A stretch of DNA of 64,000 bases from NCBI GenBank assembly GCA_040767925.1, contig JAXGNN010000001.1, positions 186,001-250,000 of the forward strand, in the 5' to 3' direction. Position numbers and translations under genes: made by a program. This document shows positions 26,519 through 35,235 of the stretch, one piece after another (position 1 is the first letter of the stretch; each line of letters opens with the position of its first letter). Under the pieces are notes generated by a model that worked only from the letters and a program-made list of their open reading frames with translations, was not told where the DNA came from and ran no database searches. This DNA comes from Phil1 sp040767925 (GTDB lineage Bacteria; Bacillota; Clostridia; Christensenellales; CAG-138).

Positions 26519-27787
26519 CTAATCCTTCTTCTTCATGGAGCGCAGGCGTTCGACATAGCCTTCCTTGTTCTCCTGCCGCGCGCGCGCGATGGCCATCGCG
26601 CCCGCGGGCACGTCCCGGTTGACGGTAGAGCCCGCGGCCGTATAGGCGTCGTCCCCCACGCTGACGGGCGCGACGAGGTTGGTCTGGCAGCCGAGGAACA
26701 CGTCGTTGCCCACCTTCGTGCGGTGCTTCTTGAAGCCGTCGTAGTTGACGAACACCGTTCCGCAGCCGACGTTGACGCGCTCGCCCACGTCCGCGTCCCC
26801 GATGTAGGAGAGGTGCGGCATCTTCGTGCCGCGGCCGACGACGGAGTTCTTGATTTCAACGAAGTCGCCCACCTTGCACCCGTCCGCGAGGACCGTGCCG
26901 GGGCGCATGTTCACATAGGGGCCGATCTTCACCCCGTCTCCCACGGCGGCGCCGCTGGAGACGACGTAGACGAGTTCGCAGTTTTTGCCGATTTTCGTAT
27001 CGTGAAGGACGCAGCCCGTTTTGACGAGGCTGCCCTCGCCGATTTCGGTTTTGCCCGAGAGCGTGACGCCGGGATATATCTCCGCGTCCCTGCCGATCGC
27101 GACGTCGGGGCCGATGCTCGTCGTCGCGGGATCGAGTATGGAGACGCCGTTCTCGAAATGCTTTTGCAAAATGCGGGCGTTCATCAGGCGCTCGCAGACC
27201 GAAAGCCGCGCCCGGTCGGCGGCCGGAACGTACAGCGGCGCCGCGACGAGGATCTCCCTCACGCAGACGCCGTACTCGCTAAGGAGCTTTGCAAGGTCGG
27301 ATATGGAAGCGCCTTCGGGCGCGTCCGCGAGCGCCCGCCCAAGCGCCCAGTCCGCGAAGCACCACGCGCCGGCGTCCGATACGCAGCCCGACTCCTCGTT
27401 TGCATAGACGAGCGCGGCCGCGCCCTCGCAGGAGGCCGCCTCGACGAGCGCTCCGTAATATTCGCTTGTGACGAGCGGGATGTTGGCGTAGGCGATGAGC
27501 GCGAGGCCCCGGAATTCCCCCGCCGCCTCGAGCGCGCGCAGCAGCGCGTCCGCGGTGCCTGTGGGTTTTTCCTGCACGGCGTAACGATATGCGCCGCCGA
27601 GCGCGCCCTCGGTCTCGCGCCCGGGGCCCTGTACGATGACGGGCCTGCCGTTGAGATGGGGCTCCAAAGCCTTCGCCGTCCATTCGGCGAGGCTCCTGCC
27701 GCAAACGCGCATGAGCGCGGCCGGGGAGGCGGAATTCATCCTGGCGCCGTTTCCGGCGGCCAGTATCGCGGCAAAATCAGCTTTCAT
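26519..27787 (-). CDS. glmU: GlmU-like protein: acetyltransferase intact, uridyltransferase half degenerate
   Basis: 422 residues from ATG 27787 (GGAGGG upstream; a GTG four codons earlier overlaps the RBS). The C-terminal left-handed beta-helix keeps the GlcN-1-P acetyltransferase residues: NMRPGT (Arg294), EIKNS (Lys313), PHLSYIGDADVGE (His325, Tyr328) and VNYDG (Asn348). The N-terminal nucleotidyltransferase fold is recognisable (ILAAGNGARMNS, PTGTADALLRAL) but lacks key features. The Lys of the SxLPK turn is replaced (SASPAAL), the metal-binding Asp of YGDVPL is Asn in YANIPLV, and the Asn of the VNDR/VNNR motif is gone (VPAADRARL). It likely makes GlcNAc-1-P but may not make UDP-GlcNAc itself. 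It leads the wall cassette. Confidence 0.85.
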   Translation of the reverse strand: MKADFAAILAAGNGARMNSASPAALMRVCGRSLAEWTAKALEPHLNGRPVIVQGPGRETEGALGGAYRYAVQEKPTGTADALLRALEAAGEFRGLALIAYANIPLVTSEYYGALVEAASCEGAAALVYANEESGCVSDAGAWCFADWALGRALADAPEGASISDLAKLLSEYGVCVREILVAAPLYVPAADRARLSVCERLMNARILQKHFENGVSILDPATTSIGPDVAIGRDAEIYPGVTLSGKTEIGEGSLVKTGCVLHDTKIGKNCELVYVVSSGAAVGDGVKIGPYVNMRPGTVLADGCKVGDFVEIKNSVVGRGTKMPHLSYIGDADVGERVNVGCGTVFVNYDGFKKHRTKVGNDVFLGCQTNLVAPVSVGDDAYTAAGSTVNRDVPAGAMAIARARQENKEGYVERLRSMKKKD

Positions 27788-27808
27788 AATTCCCTCCACA
27801 CATGCAGT

Positions 27809-27837
27809 ATTTTATGTTCGCTCACGGGGCGTGTCAA
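27809..27837 (-). promoter_or_regulatory. Sigma-A promoter of the glmU operon
   Basis: Perfect TTGACA (27837-27832), a 17-base spacer and TAAAAT (27814-27809). It gives a short leader of about 15 bases carrying GGAGGG before the glmU ATG. Confidence 0.82.
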
Positions 27838-27901
27838 GCCGAAGAGGCGTTGCATACAAGTATATTTCGCTTATGGCCAAAATGTGCCACGGAATCTTCA
27901 T

Positions 27902-27930
27902 TTGCATAATAACGCGAATAAAGGTATAAT
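27902..27930 (+). promoter_or_regulatory. Sigma-A promoter of the VanZ-like membrane gene
   Basis: TTGCAT (27902-27907), a 17-base spacer and a perfect TATAAT (27925-27930). The predicted start point is near 27937, after the ATG at 27934, which fixes translation at the downstream TTG. Confidence 0.75.
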
Positions 27931-27972
27931 GTCATGCAAATAAACGATGAACAGGTTTTCCCGGAGGTTGTA

Positions 27973-29343
27973 TTGGTCGATTTTTATCCCGCGGTCATGC
28001 TCATACTCATCGTCCTCGCCGGCGTCGCGCTTTGTCTTCGCGCCTCGCGCAAAGGGGAAGGCGCCTACGGCGTGCTTTATGTCGCGCTTTTCACGCTCTC
28101 CCTCTACGCGGCGTTCCTGCTGAAACTGAAAAACACCGCCCAGGCGGTCGACGCGTTCGTTCCCTTCTATAAGCTCTTCGCGCTGCGCGAGTACGGGTAC
28201 GCCTCCGTTTTGCGCGACCTTCTTTCCTTCGCCGCGCCCTTCCTCGTTGCCGGGGCGCTGATCGTGCCGGCGTTTCCGCAGGCGGGGCTGTTCGCCGCGC
28301 TGCTCGCGGGGACGTTCTCCGCCCTCGCGTTCAACGTCTACCCGCTCTACAACGGTATGGCCTTCGTCACCGACGAATATCTATACGCAGGCATCGGCTG
28401 CGCGACGGGCGCCGCCGTCTACGCCATCCTCGCGAACCTCTTGAAGAAACGCCTGCCGCTCGACCGGCTGAGGCTCCCCGTGCCTCTGCGCAGGCGCTAC
28501 CGCGCGGCGCTTTTGCTTTTTATCGCGGTCTATTTCGGCGTCGCGCTCGTGATGGTGTTCGATTACGGCGAGCCCTACGCGCCCATCCAGTTTTTCGATA
28601 GCGAAACCGCGCTTCCCAAAAACATCGCGCTCAACTGCGCGCTCTCCGAGGAGGCCGGCCGCGCGAACATCTACATCCCCTCCGCGGCGTCCCCCGCCGA
28701 AAAGGCCGGGGAACTCGCGGAAGAGCTCGGCATCGCGGACGCCCCGATCTACCGGGACGGCACGTATATCGCGGACGACGGCACGGCCAAACTCACCCTT
28801 ACCGAGAGCGGGAGCTGGGTGTATGAGGCTGCGGCCGCTCCGGAAGGCGAGTTCCCCACTCAGGAGAGCGCCGAAGACGCCGTCTTCGCCTTTTTCGCCG
28901 AGAGGCGGCTCATCGCCGCGGAACTCGGCGCGGTGACGGACATCGTGGCCCACAGCGCGACCGACGGCGCGCCCAAGGGTTACGACGTCTACCTCTCCAC
29001 CTCCGTCAACGGCATGCCCATCGTGGGCTCCTCGACGCTCGTCGTCAGCGTGCGCGCCGGAAACGCCGTCACGAAGATCCGCCGGTACGACGGGGACGTG
29101 CTGCCGAGCACCATCGTGAACATCATTTCCCAGCAGAAAGCATATGAAAAAATCGCCTCGGGCGACTGCGCCTATACGCTTTTCGCCCCCGCCTCGAGCG
29201 CCACGGTGGACGGCTGCCGGCTCATCTACATGGCGAACAGCTCGCAGGGCTATTACCTGCCCGTGTGGATGTTCACCTGCGCCGCGCAATACGAGGACGG
29301 CACCGCGGGCGTTTTCTATATCTACGTCGAGGCGATGAAGTAA
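27973..29343 (+). CDS. Membrane protein: VanZ-like N-terminus with YycI/PepSY-like extracytoplasmic domain
   Basis: 456 residues from TTG 27973, which has CGGAGG five bases upstream; the in-frame ATG at 27934 precedes the predicted transcript start. Residues 1-195 contain five or six membrane segments. The order FVPFYKLFALREYGYASVLRDLLSFAAPFLVAG recalls the VanZ arrangement (a Pro-Phe turn, then a conserved polar pair before a helix). The rest is extracytoplasmic. Its end (GYDVYLSTSVNGMPIVGSS, LVVSVRAGNAVTKIRRYDG, ISQQKAYEKIASGD) resembles the repeated beta-meander of YycI/YycH-type or PepSY-like domains. Function unknown; a wall-active-drug or lipid II related sensor is only a guess. It is convergent with the sirtuin gene (3-base gap). 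Confidence 0.65.
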   Translation: MVDFYPAVMLILIVLAGVALCLRASRKGEGAYGVLYVALFTLSLYAAFLLKLKNTAQAVDAFVPFYKLFALREYGYASVLRDLLSFAAPFLVAGALIVPAFPQAGLFAALLAGTFSALAFNVYPLYNGMAFVTDEYLYAGIGCATGAAVYAILANLLKKRLPLDRLRLPVPLRRRYRAALLLFIAVYFGVALVMVFDYGEPYAPIQFFDSETALPKNIALNCALSEEAGRANIYIPSAASPAEKAGELAEELGIADAPIYRDGTYIADDGTAKLTLTESGSWVYEAAAAPEGEFPTQESAEDAVFAFFAERRLIAAELGAVTDIVAHSATDGAPKGYDVYLSTSVNGMPIVGSSTLVVSVRAGNAVTKIRRYDGDVLPSTIVNIISQQKAYEKIASGDCAYTLFAPASSATVDGCRLIYMANSSQGYYLPVWMFTCAAQYEDGTAGVFYIYVEAMK

Positions 29344-29346
29344 ATT

Positions 29347-30075
29347 TCACGCACCCACGGCTTCCCCCAGTATCTCGCCGATCGCGCCGCGGATTACGAG
29401 GTTTGCGCGGGCATCATAGGGCGTTTCGCTTTTGTTGATGAGCACGAGCTTCCCTCCCCGATAATACTCCACGAGCCCCGCCGCCGGATACACCACGAGC
29501 GACGTGCCGCCGACGATGAGCATATCCGCCCCGGCGATCCGTTCGATCGCGCCGCGGACGACCTCCTCCTCGAGCCCTTCGCCATAAAGCACGACATCCG
29601 GCTTGACGATGCCGCCGCACCCGCAGCGCGGCACGCCCGCGGACCGCTCGACGTAATCCGCGCCGTACGGCTTTTTGCAGCGCATGCAGCGGTTCCGGTA
29701 GATGCTGCCGTGGAGCTCATACACGTTTTCGCTCCCCGCCGCCTGATGGAGCCCGTCGATGTTCTGCGTGACGACGGCCCTGAGCTTCCCGCGCTTCTCC
29801 AGTTCCGCGAGCGCGAGATGCGCGCGGTTGGGTTTGATGTCCGTCACGAGCAGCGCGGACTTGTAGTATTCAAAAAACGCATCGGGATGCGCCGTGAAGT
29901 ACGCGCGCGAAAGCAGCACCTCGGGCGGCTGCCCGAAACGGCCAAGGGCCGCGAAGCGGCCGTTTTCGCTCCTGAAATCCGGTATTCCGCTCTCGGTCGA
30001 AACGCCCGCCCCGCCGAAAAACACGATGGCGTCCGACCCGTCGATCAGCTCTTTGAGCGCTTTTATCGCTTCCAT
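29347..30075 (-). CDS. cobB: NAD-dependent protein deacylase, Sir2 family
   Basis: 242 residues. The NAD-binding motif GGAGVSTESGIPDFRSENG is near residue 22, with TQNIDGLHQAAGS and the catalytic His in ELHGSIYRNRC. A zinc site is formed by CMRC and CGCG about 20 residues later, and GGTSLVVYPAAGLV closes the Rossmann fold. The enzyme removes acyl groups from lysines using NAD; acetyl versus succinyl preference is not determined here. Start ATG 30075 with GGAGG seven bases upstream, rather than an in-frame ATG at 30102 lying inside the -10 region. Confidence 0.93.
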   Translation of the reverse strand: MEAIKALKELIDGSDAIVFFGGAGVSTESGIPDFRSENGRFAALGRFGQPPEVLLSRAYFTAHPDAFFEYYKSALLVTDIKPNRAHLALAELEKRGKLRAVVTQNIDGLHQAAGSENVYELHGSIYRNRCMRCKKPYGADYVERSAGVPRCGCGGIVKPDVVLYGEGLEEEVVRGAIERIAGADMLIVGGTSLVVYPAAGLVEYYRGGKLVLINKSETPYDARANLVIRGAIGEILGEAVGA

Positions 30076-30103
30076 ATGGCGTCCTCCTCCTCTCGATGCC
30101 ATG

Positions 30104-30133
30104 ATTGTAACACCCCTGCGGGGAACCGCGCAA
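30104..30133 (-). promoter_or_regulatory. Promoter of the sirtuin gene with a palindrome in its spacer
   Basis: TTGCGC (30133-30128), an 18-base spacer and TACAAT (30109-30104) with a TGT extended -10. The spacer contains CCCCGCAGGGG, a short inverted repeat that could be an operator. Confidence 0.55.
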
Positions 30134-30170
30134 ATCGGCAGAAACGTTGAAGGAATTCCTGCATTTTCGA

Positions 30171-30200
30171 TTTACTTTTGCAGGGTCCCTGGGTTATACT
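30171..30200 (+). promoter_or_regulatory. Possible promoter of the aminotransferase gene
   Basis: TTTACT (30171-30176), an 18-base spacer and TATACT (30195-30200), about 34 bases before the ATG with GGGGAGGA in the leader. It is divergent from the sirtuin promoter. Confidence 0.45.
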
Positions 30201-30233
30201 GAATATATATCATTCACTGGGGAGGATTGAAAC

Positions 30234-31502
30234 ATGCGCCTGGCTGAAATGTCCGCACGCGAGCTCATGGAATTTAAGAAGGAAACGCAGAGGGAATACG
30301 AAGCCTGCAAGGGAAAAGGGCTCAAGCTCGACATGTCGCGCGGCAAGCCCGCCAAAGCGCAGCTCGACCTTTCAAACGCGCTGCTCGCGCTCCCTGGCGA
30401 CGCGTCCGTCCTGATGGACGGCGTGGACGCGCGCAACTACGGCAACATCGACGGGCTGCCCTCCTGCAAGCGGCTTTTTGCCGAAATACTCGGGGTAAAG
30501 CCGGAAGAGGTCTTCGCCGCGGGCAACGCGAGCCTGAACCTGATGTACGACCTCGTCGCCAAGGCGTATACGCACGGGCTGCTCCACTCAAAAAAACCGT
30601 GGAGCAAACTTGAGAAGGTGAAGTTCCTCTGCCCCGTGCCCGGCTACGACAGGCATTTCACCATCTGCGCCTCCTTCGGGGCGGAGATGATCAACATTCC
30701 CATGAACGACGAAGGCCCCGACATGGATTTGGTCGAGGAGCTCGTCGCCGACCCGGCGGTCAAAGGCATCTGGTGCGTGCCCAAGTATTCCAACCCCTCG
30801 GGCATCGTCTACAGCGACGCGACCGTCAAGCGCCTTGCTTCCCTCAGGCCCGCCGCGCCCGATTTCACCATCATCTGGGACAACGCCTACTGCGTCCACG
30901 AGTTCGAGGGCGAGTTCGTGCCCTTCGTCAACATACTCGCCGCGTGCGCAGAAGCGGGCAACCCCGACATGGTGTTCGAGTTCGCCTCCACCTCGAAGAT
31001 CACCTTCCCCGGCGCGGGCGTCGCGTGCTTCGCCTGCAGCGAGGCCAATATGTCCTATATGAAAAAACTCCTCAACGCGCAGGTGATCAGCTACGACAAG
31101 ATGAACCAGCTTCGCCACGTGCTCTTCCTGAAGGATATGGCGACGACGCTCGAACATATGAAAAAGCACGCCGCCATCATGAAGCCCAAGTTCGACATCG
31201 TCGTCGAGGCGCTCGGGCGCGAAGTCGCGCCGCTCGGCATCGCGCGCTTCCACGCGCCCAGGGGCGGCTACTTCATCAGCCTCGACGTGATGGACGGATG
31301 CGCGAAGCGCGTGCACCAGCTGATGAAGGAGGCTGGCGTCGTCATGACGGGCGCGGGCGCGACCTTCCCCTACGGCGTTGACCCCGACGACCGGAACCTG
31401 CGCATCGCGCCGAGCTTCCCGCCCGAGGCGGAGTTGCGCGACGCGGCGGAGGCGCTGTGCATCTGCATCAAGCTCGCCTCGGCGGAGAAGCTGATCGGCT
31501 GA
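30234..31502 (+). CDS. Aspartate-type aminotransferase (MocR-like fold-I subgroup)
   Basis: 422-residue PLP-dependent fold-type I enzyme of the Asp_aminotransf/Aminotran_MocR subgroup, typified by Corynebacterium AspT. It has LDMSRGKPAKAQLDLSNALL, YGNIDGLPSCKRLFAE, WCVPKYSNPSGIVYSD, DNAYCVHEF (PLP-binding Asp and Tyr) and the Schiff-base Lys in FASTSKITFPGAG. The final region ATFPYGVDPDDRNLRIAPSF has the carboxylate-binding Arg. It likely interconverts aspartate/oxaloacetate with glutamate/2-oxoglutarate; other dicarboxylic or aromatic substrates remain possible. RBS GGGGAGGA. Single-gene unit ended by a strong terminator. Confidence 0.88.
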   Translation: MRLAEMSARELMEFKKETQREYEACKGKGLKLDMSRGKPAKAQLDLSNALLALPGDASVLMDGVDARNYGNIDGLPSCKRLFAEILGVKPEEVFAAGNASLNLMYDLVAKAYTHGLLHSKKPWSKLEKVKFLCPVPGYDRHFTICASFGAEMINIPMNDEGPDMDLVEELVADPAVKGIWCVPKYSNPSGIVYSDATVKRLASLRPAAPDFTIIWDNAYCVHEFEGEFVPFVNILAACAEAGNPDMVFEFASTSKITFPGAGVACFACSEANMSYMKKLLNAQVISYDKMNQLRHVLFLKDMATTLEHMKKHAAIMKPKFDIVVEALGREVAPLGIARFHAPRGGYFISLDVMDGCAKRVHQLMKEAGVVMTGAGATFPYGVDPDDRNLRIAPSFPPEAELRDAAEALCICIKLASAEKLIG

Positions 31503-31537
31503 TTTCCCGCGAACAGGCGCGAATTTTATCGATTCCT

Positions 31538-31563
31538 GAGGCCGGCTGCGACCGGCCTTTTTT
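31538..31563 (+). terminator. Terminator of the aminotransferase gene
   Basis: GGCCGG-CTGCGA-CCGGCC followed by six T. A textbook rho-independent terminator, 36 bases after the stop. Confidence 0.9.
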
Positions 31564-31612
31564 CCTGCCACAATTTATACGAATTCTTCCACAATCCTTC
31601 CGCAGTTCGGTA

Positions 31613-31641
31613 ATGACCAGAACAAATTCGCCCTATATAAT
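31613..31641 (+). promoter_or_regulatory. Promoter of the HtrA protease gene
   Basis: ATGACC (31613-31618), a 17-base spacer and a perfect TATAAT (31636-31641), about 39 bases before the ATG at 31680. Confidence 0.55.
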
Positions 31642-31679
31642 CGTATCGTCAAAAGGAAACACGGGAAGGAGCGTGCAGC

Positions 31680-33062
31680 ATGGAAAACAACAACTGGAAA
31701 TGGTACGAAGAAAATCAGCCTGAGAATAGCACCTCTGCGGGCGTCCCCCGGGGCGACGCCCATTATGCCCCCGGGAGCGGATACAGGCCGTATCAGGGCG
31801 CGGCCGGATACGGGACGGACGGCCCGAAGGATGACCGAAAGCGCTTCAGCTGGATACAGCTGATCGCCTGCCTGATGGTGATGGCGCTCCTCGCGGGCGC
31901 GGCGGGCGCAGGCTTCGCAACGCTTATTTCAAACGGCGGTTCGCAGGCGCAGAGCGCCGAGAACCCTGGAGGCGGAAGCGAGGACGGGACTTCGGCGGGC
32001 GGAGAGTCCGCCGCGAACACCCCGGCCCCGCAAGACGACGCGGCGGGCGCGGTCGGCGCGAAAGCCTCCGAGGGGATTCAGCTCGGAAGCCTCTGGAGCG
32101 CCGAGGACGCCGTGTCCGATATGCTGCAGCGGTGTATGGCGAGCGTCGTGGGGATCGACATCATCAGCGAGGTCTCCACAGGCTCCTACTGGTACGGCGA
32201 GCCCGGCACTTCCACCGAGAAGGTCGGCAGCGGCAGCGGCGTCATACTGACTTCGGACGGCTACATCGCCACATGCAGCCACGTCGTGTCGGGCGTGGGC
32301 GCGAACGGCACGATCAAAGTCTATTTGCAGGACGGCAGCGCCTATGACGCCGCGATCGTCGGCGCGGACGACATGACCGACCTCGCCATCCTCAAAATCG
32401 AGGCCGCGAACCTGCCCGCAGCCGCTGTGGGAAGCTCCGGGGAAGCGCTCATCGGCGATCGCGTCTACGCCATCGGGAACCCGCTGGGCGTGCTCGCGTC
32501 GAGCGTGTCCGACGGCATCGTGAGCGGGCTCGACAGGCTCGTCAGCGTGGTCGGCGCGGACATGACCCTCATGCAGACCGACGCGGCGGTCAACCCCGGC
32601 AACTCCGGCGGCGGGCTGTTCAATTCCGCGGGCGAGCTCATCGGCATCGTCAACGCCAAGGCGACGGGCGAGAACGTGGAAGGCATCGGCTTCGCGATCC
32701 CAATCGACTCCGCGCTGCCCGTCATCCGGGACCTGATGGACCTCGGCTACGTCAGCGGCAGGCCTTACCTTGGCATCACGCCGGTCGACGTGTACATGGC
32801 GGGCTCCCCCGGCTTCTTCGGCTTCTCCAACTATGTGGTCCGCGCGCAGGTCCGCTCGGTCGAGGCGGGCGGCCCGGCCGACAAGGCGGGCATGAAGGAG
32901 GGCGACGTCATACTGACCCTCGATGGGAAGGACGTTTACGGCGCGTCCGAACTCTCCGTAATCCTGTACGAATATAAAATCGGGGACACGGTAACAATAT
33001 CGGTATTGCGCGGCGAAAGACAAATGGACCTCACGGTCACGCTCGGCGAGCGCCCGCGCTGA
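31680..33062 (+). CDS. htrA: Membrane-anchored HtrA/DegP-family serine protease
   Basis: 460 residues. A 56-residue cytoplasmic N-terminus (Asn/Tyr/Gly-rich) is followed by one membrane helix at about 57-81, a low-complexity Gly/Ser/Ala linker, then a trypsin-like protease domain. The triad is His201 (ATCSHVVSG), Asp234 (DMTDLAILKI) and Ser309 (NPGNSGGGLFN). The C-terminal PDZ domain (about 365-455) contains GGPADKAGMKEGDVILTLDG. It degrades or refolds misfolded proteins on the outer face of the membrane. It is typical of gram-positive HtrA in topology and length. No two-component CssRS-type regulator lies next to it. Confidence 0.95.
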   Translation: MENNNWKWYEENQPENSTSAGVPRGDAHYAPGSGYRPYQGAAGYGTDGPKDDRKRFSWIQLIACLMVMALLAGAAGAGFATLISNGGSQAQSAENPGGGSEDGTSAGGESAANTPAPQDDAAGAVGAKASEGIQLGSLWSAEDAVSDMLQRCMASVVGIDIISEVSTGSYWYGEPGTSTEKVGSGSGVILTSDGYIATCSHVVSGVGANGTIKVYLQDGSAYDAAIVGADDMTDLAILKIEAANLPAAAVGSSGEALIGDRVYAIGNPLGVLASSVSDGIVSGLDRLVSVVGADMTLMQTDAAVNPGNSGGGLFNSAGELIGIVNAKATGENVEGIGFAIPIDSALPVIRDLMDLGYVSGRPYLGITPVDVYMAGSPGFFGFSNYVVRAQVRSVEAGGPADKAGMKEGDVILTLDGKDVYGASELSVILYEYKIGDTVTISVLRGERQMDLTVTLGERPR

Positions 33063-33141
33063 AAGGCGGTCAACCGCGCCGGATACGGCGCTTGACATAC
33101 CCCCATCCATCTTGGTCGCGCGATCCCCCAACCGCGCGATC

Positions 33142-33173
33142 GCAAAAGGAGCGGCGAAAGCCGCCCCTTTTGC
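33142..33173. terminator. Hairpin terminator between htrA and the convergent gene
   Basis: GCAAAAGG/CCTTTTGC and CGGC/GCCG stack around a GAAA tetraloop. It is A/T-flanked inside the stem, so it could act on both strands. A second, smaller hairpin (CGCGGG/CCCGCG, 33311-33329) lies next to the stop of the convergent gene. No gene is seen in 33063-33334. Confidence 0.65.
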
Positions 33174-33334
33174 GTGGCGGGGATTTCCCCGGAGATTTCA
33201 GGCGCCGGGAAACGGTCCTGTTTGTTTGCGAATCGGCCGGGAGGCTTCATCGCGAAGCTCAGAACGATCGTGCCCTTCAAACAGGCAGACTGTCCCCGCA
33301 TCGGGCAGTCCCGCGGGCGCATCCCCCGCGTTTC

Positions 33335-35221
33335 TTACTGAAACCATCCCTGGATTGCGTCGAACGCGCCGCGGAACCAGGCTCCGAGCCTTTGAAAGAA
33401 CGAGCTTTCGTTTTCTTCTTCCTGAGTTTCCTGCACCCCGGGCGTTTCCGTCGCGCCGGGCGCGCCCTCGATGGGGAGGTCGAAGGCGATCTCCTCCGTC
33501 GTGAGCATAAACTGCACCGTGTCGCCCGGCGAGGGCTTCGTGCAGGTGAAGGAGGTATACCCCTCGGCGAGCGACAAAAGCGCGTCCTTGCGCGAGAGGG
33601 AGACCCCGATCCGGTCCGTCTCGTCCACGATGGCGCTGAGCCCTTCCTCGCTGAGCGCCTTAAGCCCTTCTGTCAGCTTGCCGCTGCCGCGCGCGAGGCT
33701 TTTCATGGCCTTGTTCATGGTTTCCCCGTTCGCGTCGAGCGCTTCGAGCCCTTCACAGAGCGCGAGAAGGCCCTTCGCGAGCCCCGCAGCGCCGGAGTTG
33801 AGGGCGTCGCCCGCGGAGGTCAGCTTCGAGGCCCCCACCGAGAATTCCCCCGCCCCGTCCGCGAGCACATTCACCAGATCGATCAGCTCCTGCGCCTGCC
33901 GCGTCGCGAACACCGCGTTGAAGATGGATTTGAGCGTCTCGTCATCTATCGAAACCGCGATTTCATCGAGAGCTAGGTCCGCGAGGATCCCCTCGATGAC
34001 GGCCTGCCTCTCCGCCTCGTCCGGGATGTACGGCGCAAGCCTGGTTTCGAGCGAGGCGCGCAGCCGGGCTTCCGCGGCCTTGGCGTTTTCGCGCACGGCT
34101 TCGTTGATCGCGTCCTCGATGAAGCGCCTGGTTTCCTGGTCCACGGGCGCGTCCGGGTTGGCCGCGGCGTTGAGCTTATCCCGCGCGCCGTCGATCGTTT
34201 TGACGACCTGATCGACGGAGAGCGCGTATTGCCCCATGCCGAAATAGAGCGCCTCCATGCCCTCCTGAAGCTTCTCCGCGCCTTCGACGGCTTCCTTCGC
34301 GCCCCGTGCCGCCTCCGACACGCCTTCGGCGTAGAGGGAAAGCCCTTCCCCGAAATCCGAAAGGGCGTATGTGATGCCCTTCGAGCCTTTATAGAGCTCC
34401 GTCGAAGCCGCGCCGACGCCGTCGAGCGCCCCGAGCAGCCCTTCGATGTCCTCCACGCCGGAAAGGTCGTTTTCGTCGATGATGCCCGTCATGCCGACGA
34501 ACATCATGGAGCCGATGCTGAACTCCTCCGCGTTGGCCTCTATCACAAAGCCGTCCTTGATGCGCTCGTTCTCCCCCGCGCCGAGGCTCTCCTTCAGGCC
34601 GGGCAGCAGCACCGCGAGCGCCGTGATGCGCCCCGCCTGCGCGCTGAGCTTCGCGCCGGACGCGGTGACGGCCGTGAACGAATCGTCGAGCGAGAGCATG
34701 CAGATGATGGAAAAGGGGACGTAAAGCTCCATTGCTTCGCCGTCCACCACCGCCTCGCGCGCGAGGTTGTTTTTCGTCTTCACCTCGATGCGCACCCGGC
34801 CGCTCTTCCCCGCGAGCACTTCGGGATCAATCAGCACGCCGTCGAGGTAATAGCGGATCGCGACCGAAAAGGGCAGTTCCCCGGAGGCCGCGCCCTGATA
34901 GCACACGTCCTCGCCGTTCGCGGCGAAGGTGACGGCGTCCCCGTCGATCGCGGGCGCCTCGCTGCCCGCGATGTTCCTGATATCCGTAAGCGTCGTGTGA
35001 TCGACGATCACATCCGCCCCTTCCGGGTTGCCGATATAGACGCTCGAGATCATCGAGGTCGGGTTGCCGTTGGCGTCCGCCTCGACGTACACGGTCTCCC
35101 CGCGGTTGCCGCCGGAAGGCAGTCCGTCCGCCCGCGCGAAGCTCATGACGATCGAAATGAGAAACACCGCGATGAAGGCCAGCGCGATGACCAGACAGAG
35201 CATCCTGACTTTCCTGTTCAT
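33335..35221 (-). CDS. Extracytoplasmic helical-repeat protein associated with an ABC exporter
   Basis: 628 residues: an N-terminal membrane anchor (LCLVIALAFIAVFLISIVMSF), a beta-rich region (about 40-200), then long helical stretches with Leu/Ala-Gly heptads (LYKGSKGITYALSDFGEGLSL and similar, AEGVSEAARGAKEAVEGAEK, ASKLTSAGDALNSGAAGLAK). These resemble the XXXLXXG repeats of YhgE/Pip-type proteins. The C-terminus after a Glu-rich spacer is an amphipathic Phe/Trp helix (FFQRLGAWFRGAFDAIQGWF) that could bind membrane. It lies 14 bases after the FtsX-like permease and is surely part of the same operon, so it probably serves as the extracellular adaptor of that exporter. I do not recognise a named family with confidence. 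Confidence 0.7.
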   Translation of the reverse strand: MNRKVRMLCLVIALAFIAVFLISIVMSFARADGLPSGGNRGETVYVEADANGNPTSMISSVYIGNPEGADVIVDHTTLTDIRNIAGSEAPAIDGDAVTFAANGEDVCYQGAASGELPFSVAIRYYLDGVLIDPEVLAGKSGRVRIEVKTKNNLAREAVVDGEAMELYVPFSIICMLSLDDSFTAVTASGAKLSAQAGRITALAVLLPGLKESLGAGENERIKDGFVIEANAEEFSIGSMMFVGMTGIIDENDLSGVEDIEGLLGALDGVGAASTELYKGSKGITYALSDFGEGLSLYAEGVSEAARGAKEAVEGAEKLQEGMEALYFGMGQYALSVDQVVKTIDGARDKLNAAANPDAPVDQETRRFIEDAINEAVRENAKAAEARLRASLETRLAPYIPDEAERQAVIEGILADLALDEIAVSIDDETLKSIFNAVFATRQAQELIDLVNVLADGAGEFSVGASKLTSAGDALNSGAAGLAKGLLALCEGLEALDANGETMNKAMKSLARGSGKLTEGLKALSEEGLSAIVDETDRIGVSLSRKDALLSLAEGYTSFTCTKPSPGDTVQFMLTTEEIAFDLPIEGAPGATETPGVQETQEEENESSFFQRLGAWFRGAFDAIQGWFQ

Positions 35222-35235
35222 ACTTTCACCCCTTT

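Noticed and set aside
26519..27787. glmU considered as a pseudogene because of the lost N-terminal residues
   Set aside because: The frame is intact, start signals are strong, and the acetyltransferase half keeps every key residue, so selection on the C-terminal activity is likely.
27934..27972. ATG at 27934 as start of the VanZ-like gene
   Set aside because: It precedes the predicted transcription start (about 27937) and has no RBS; TTG 27973 has CGGAGG.
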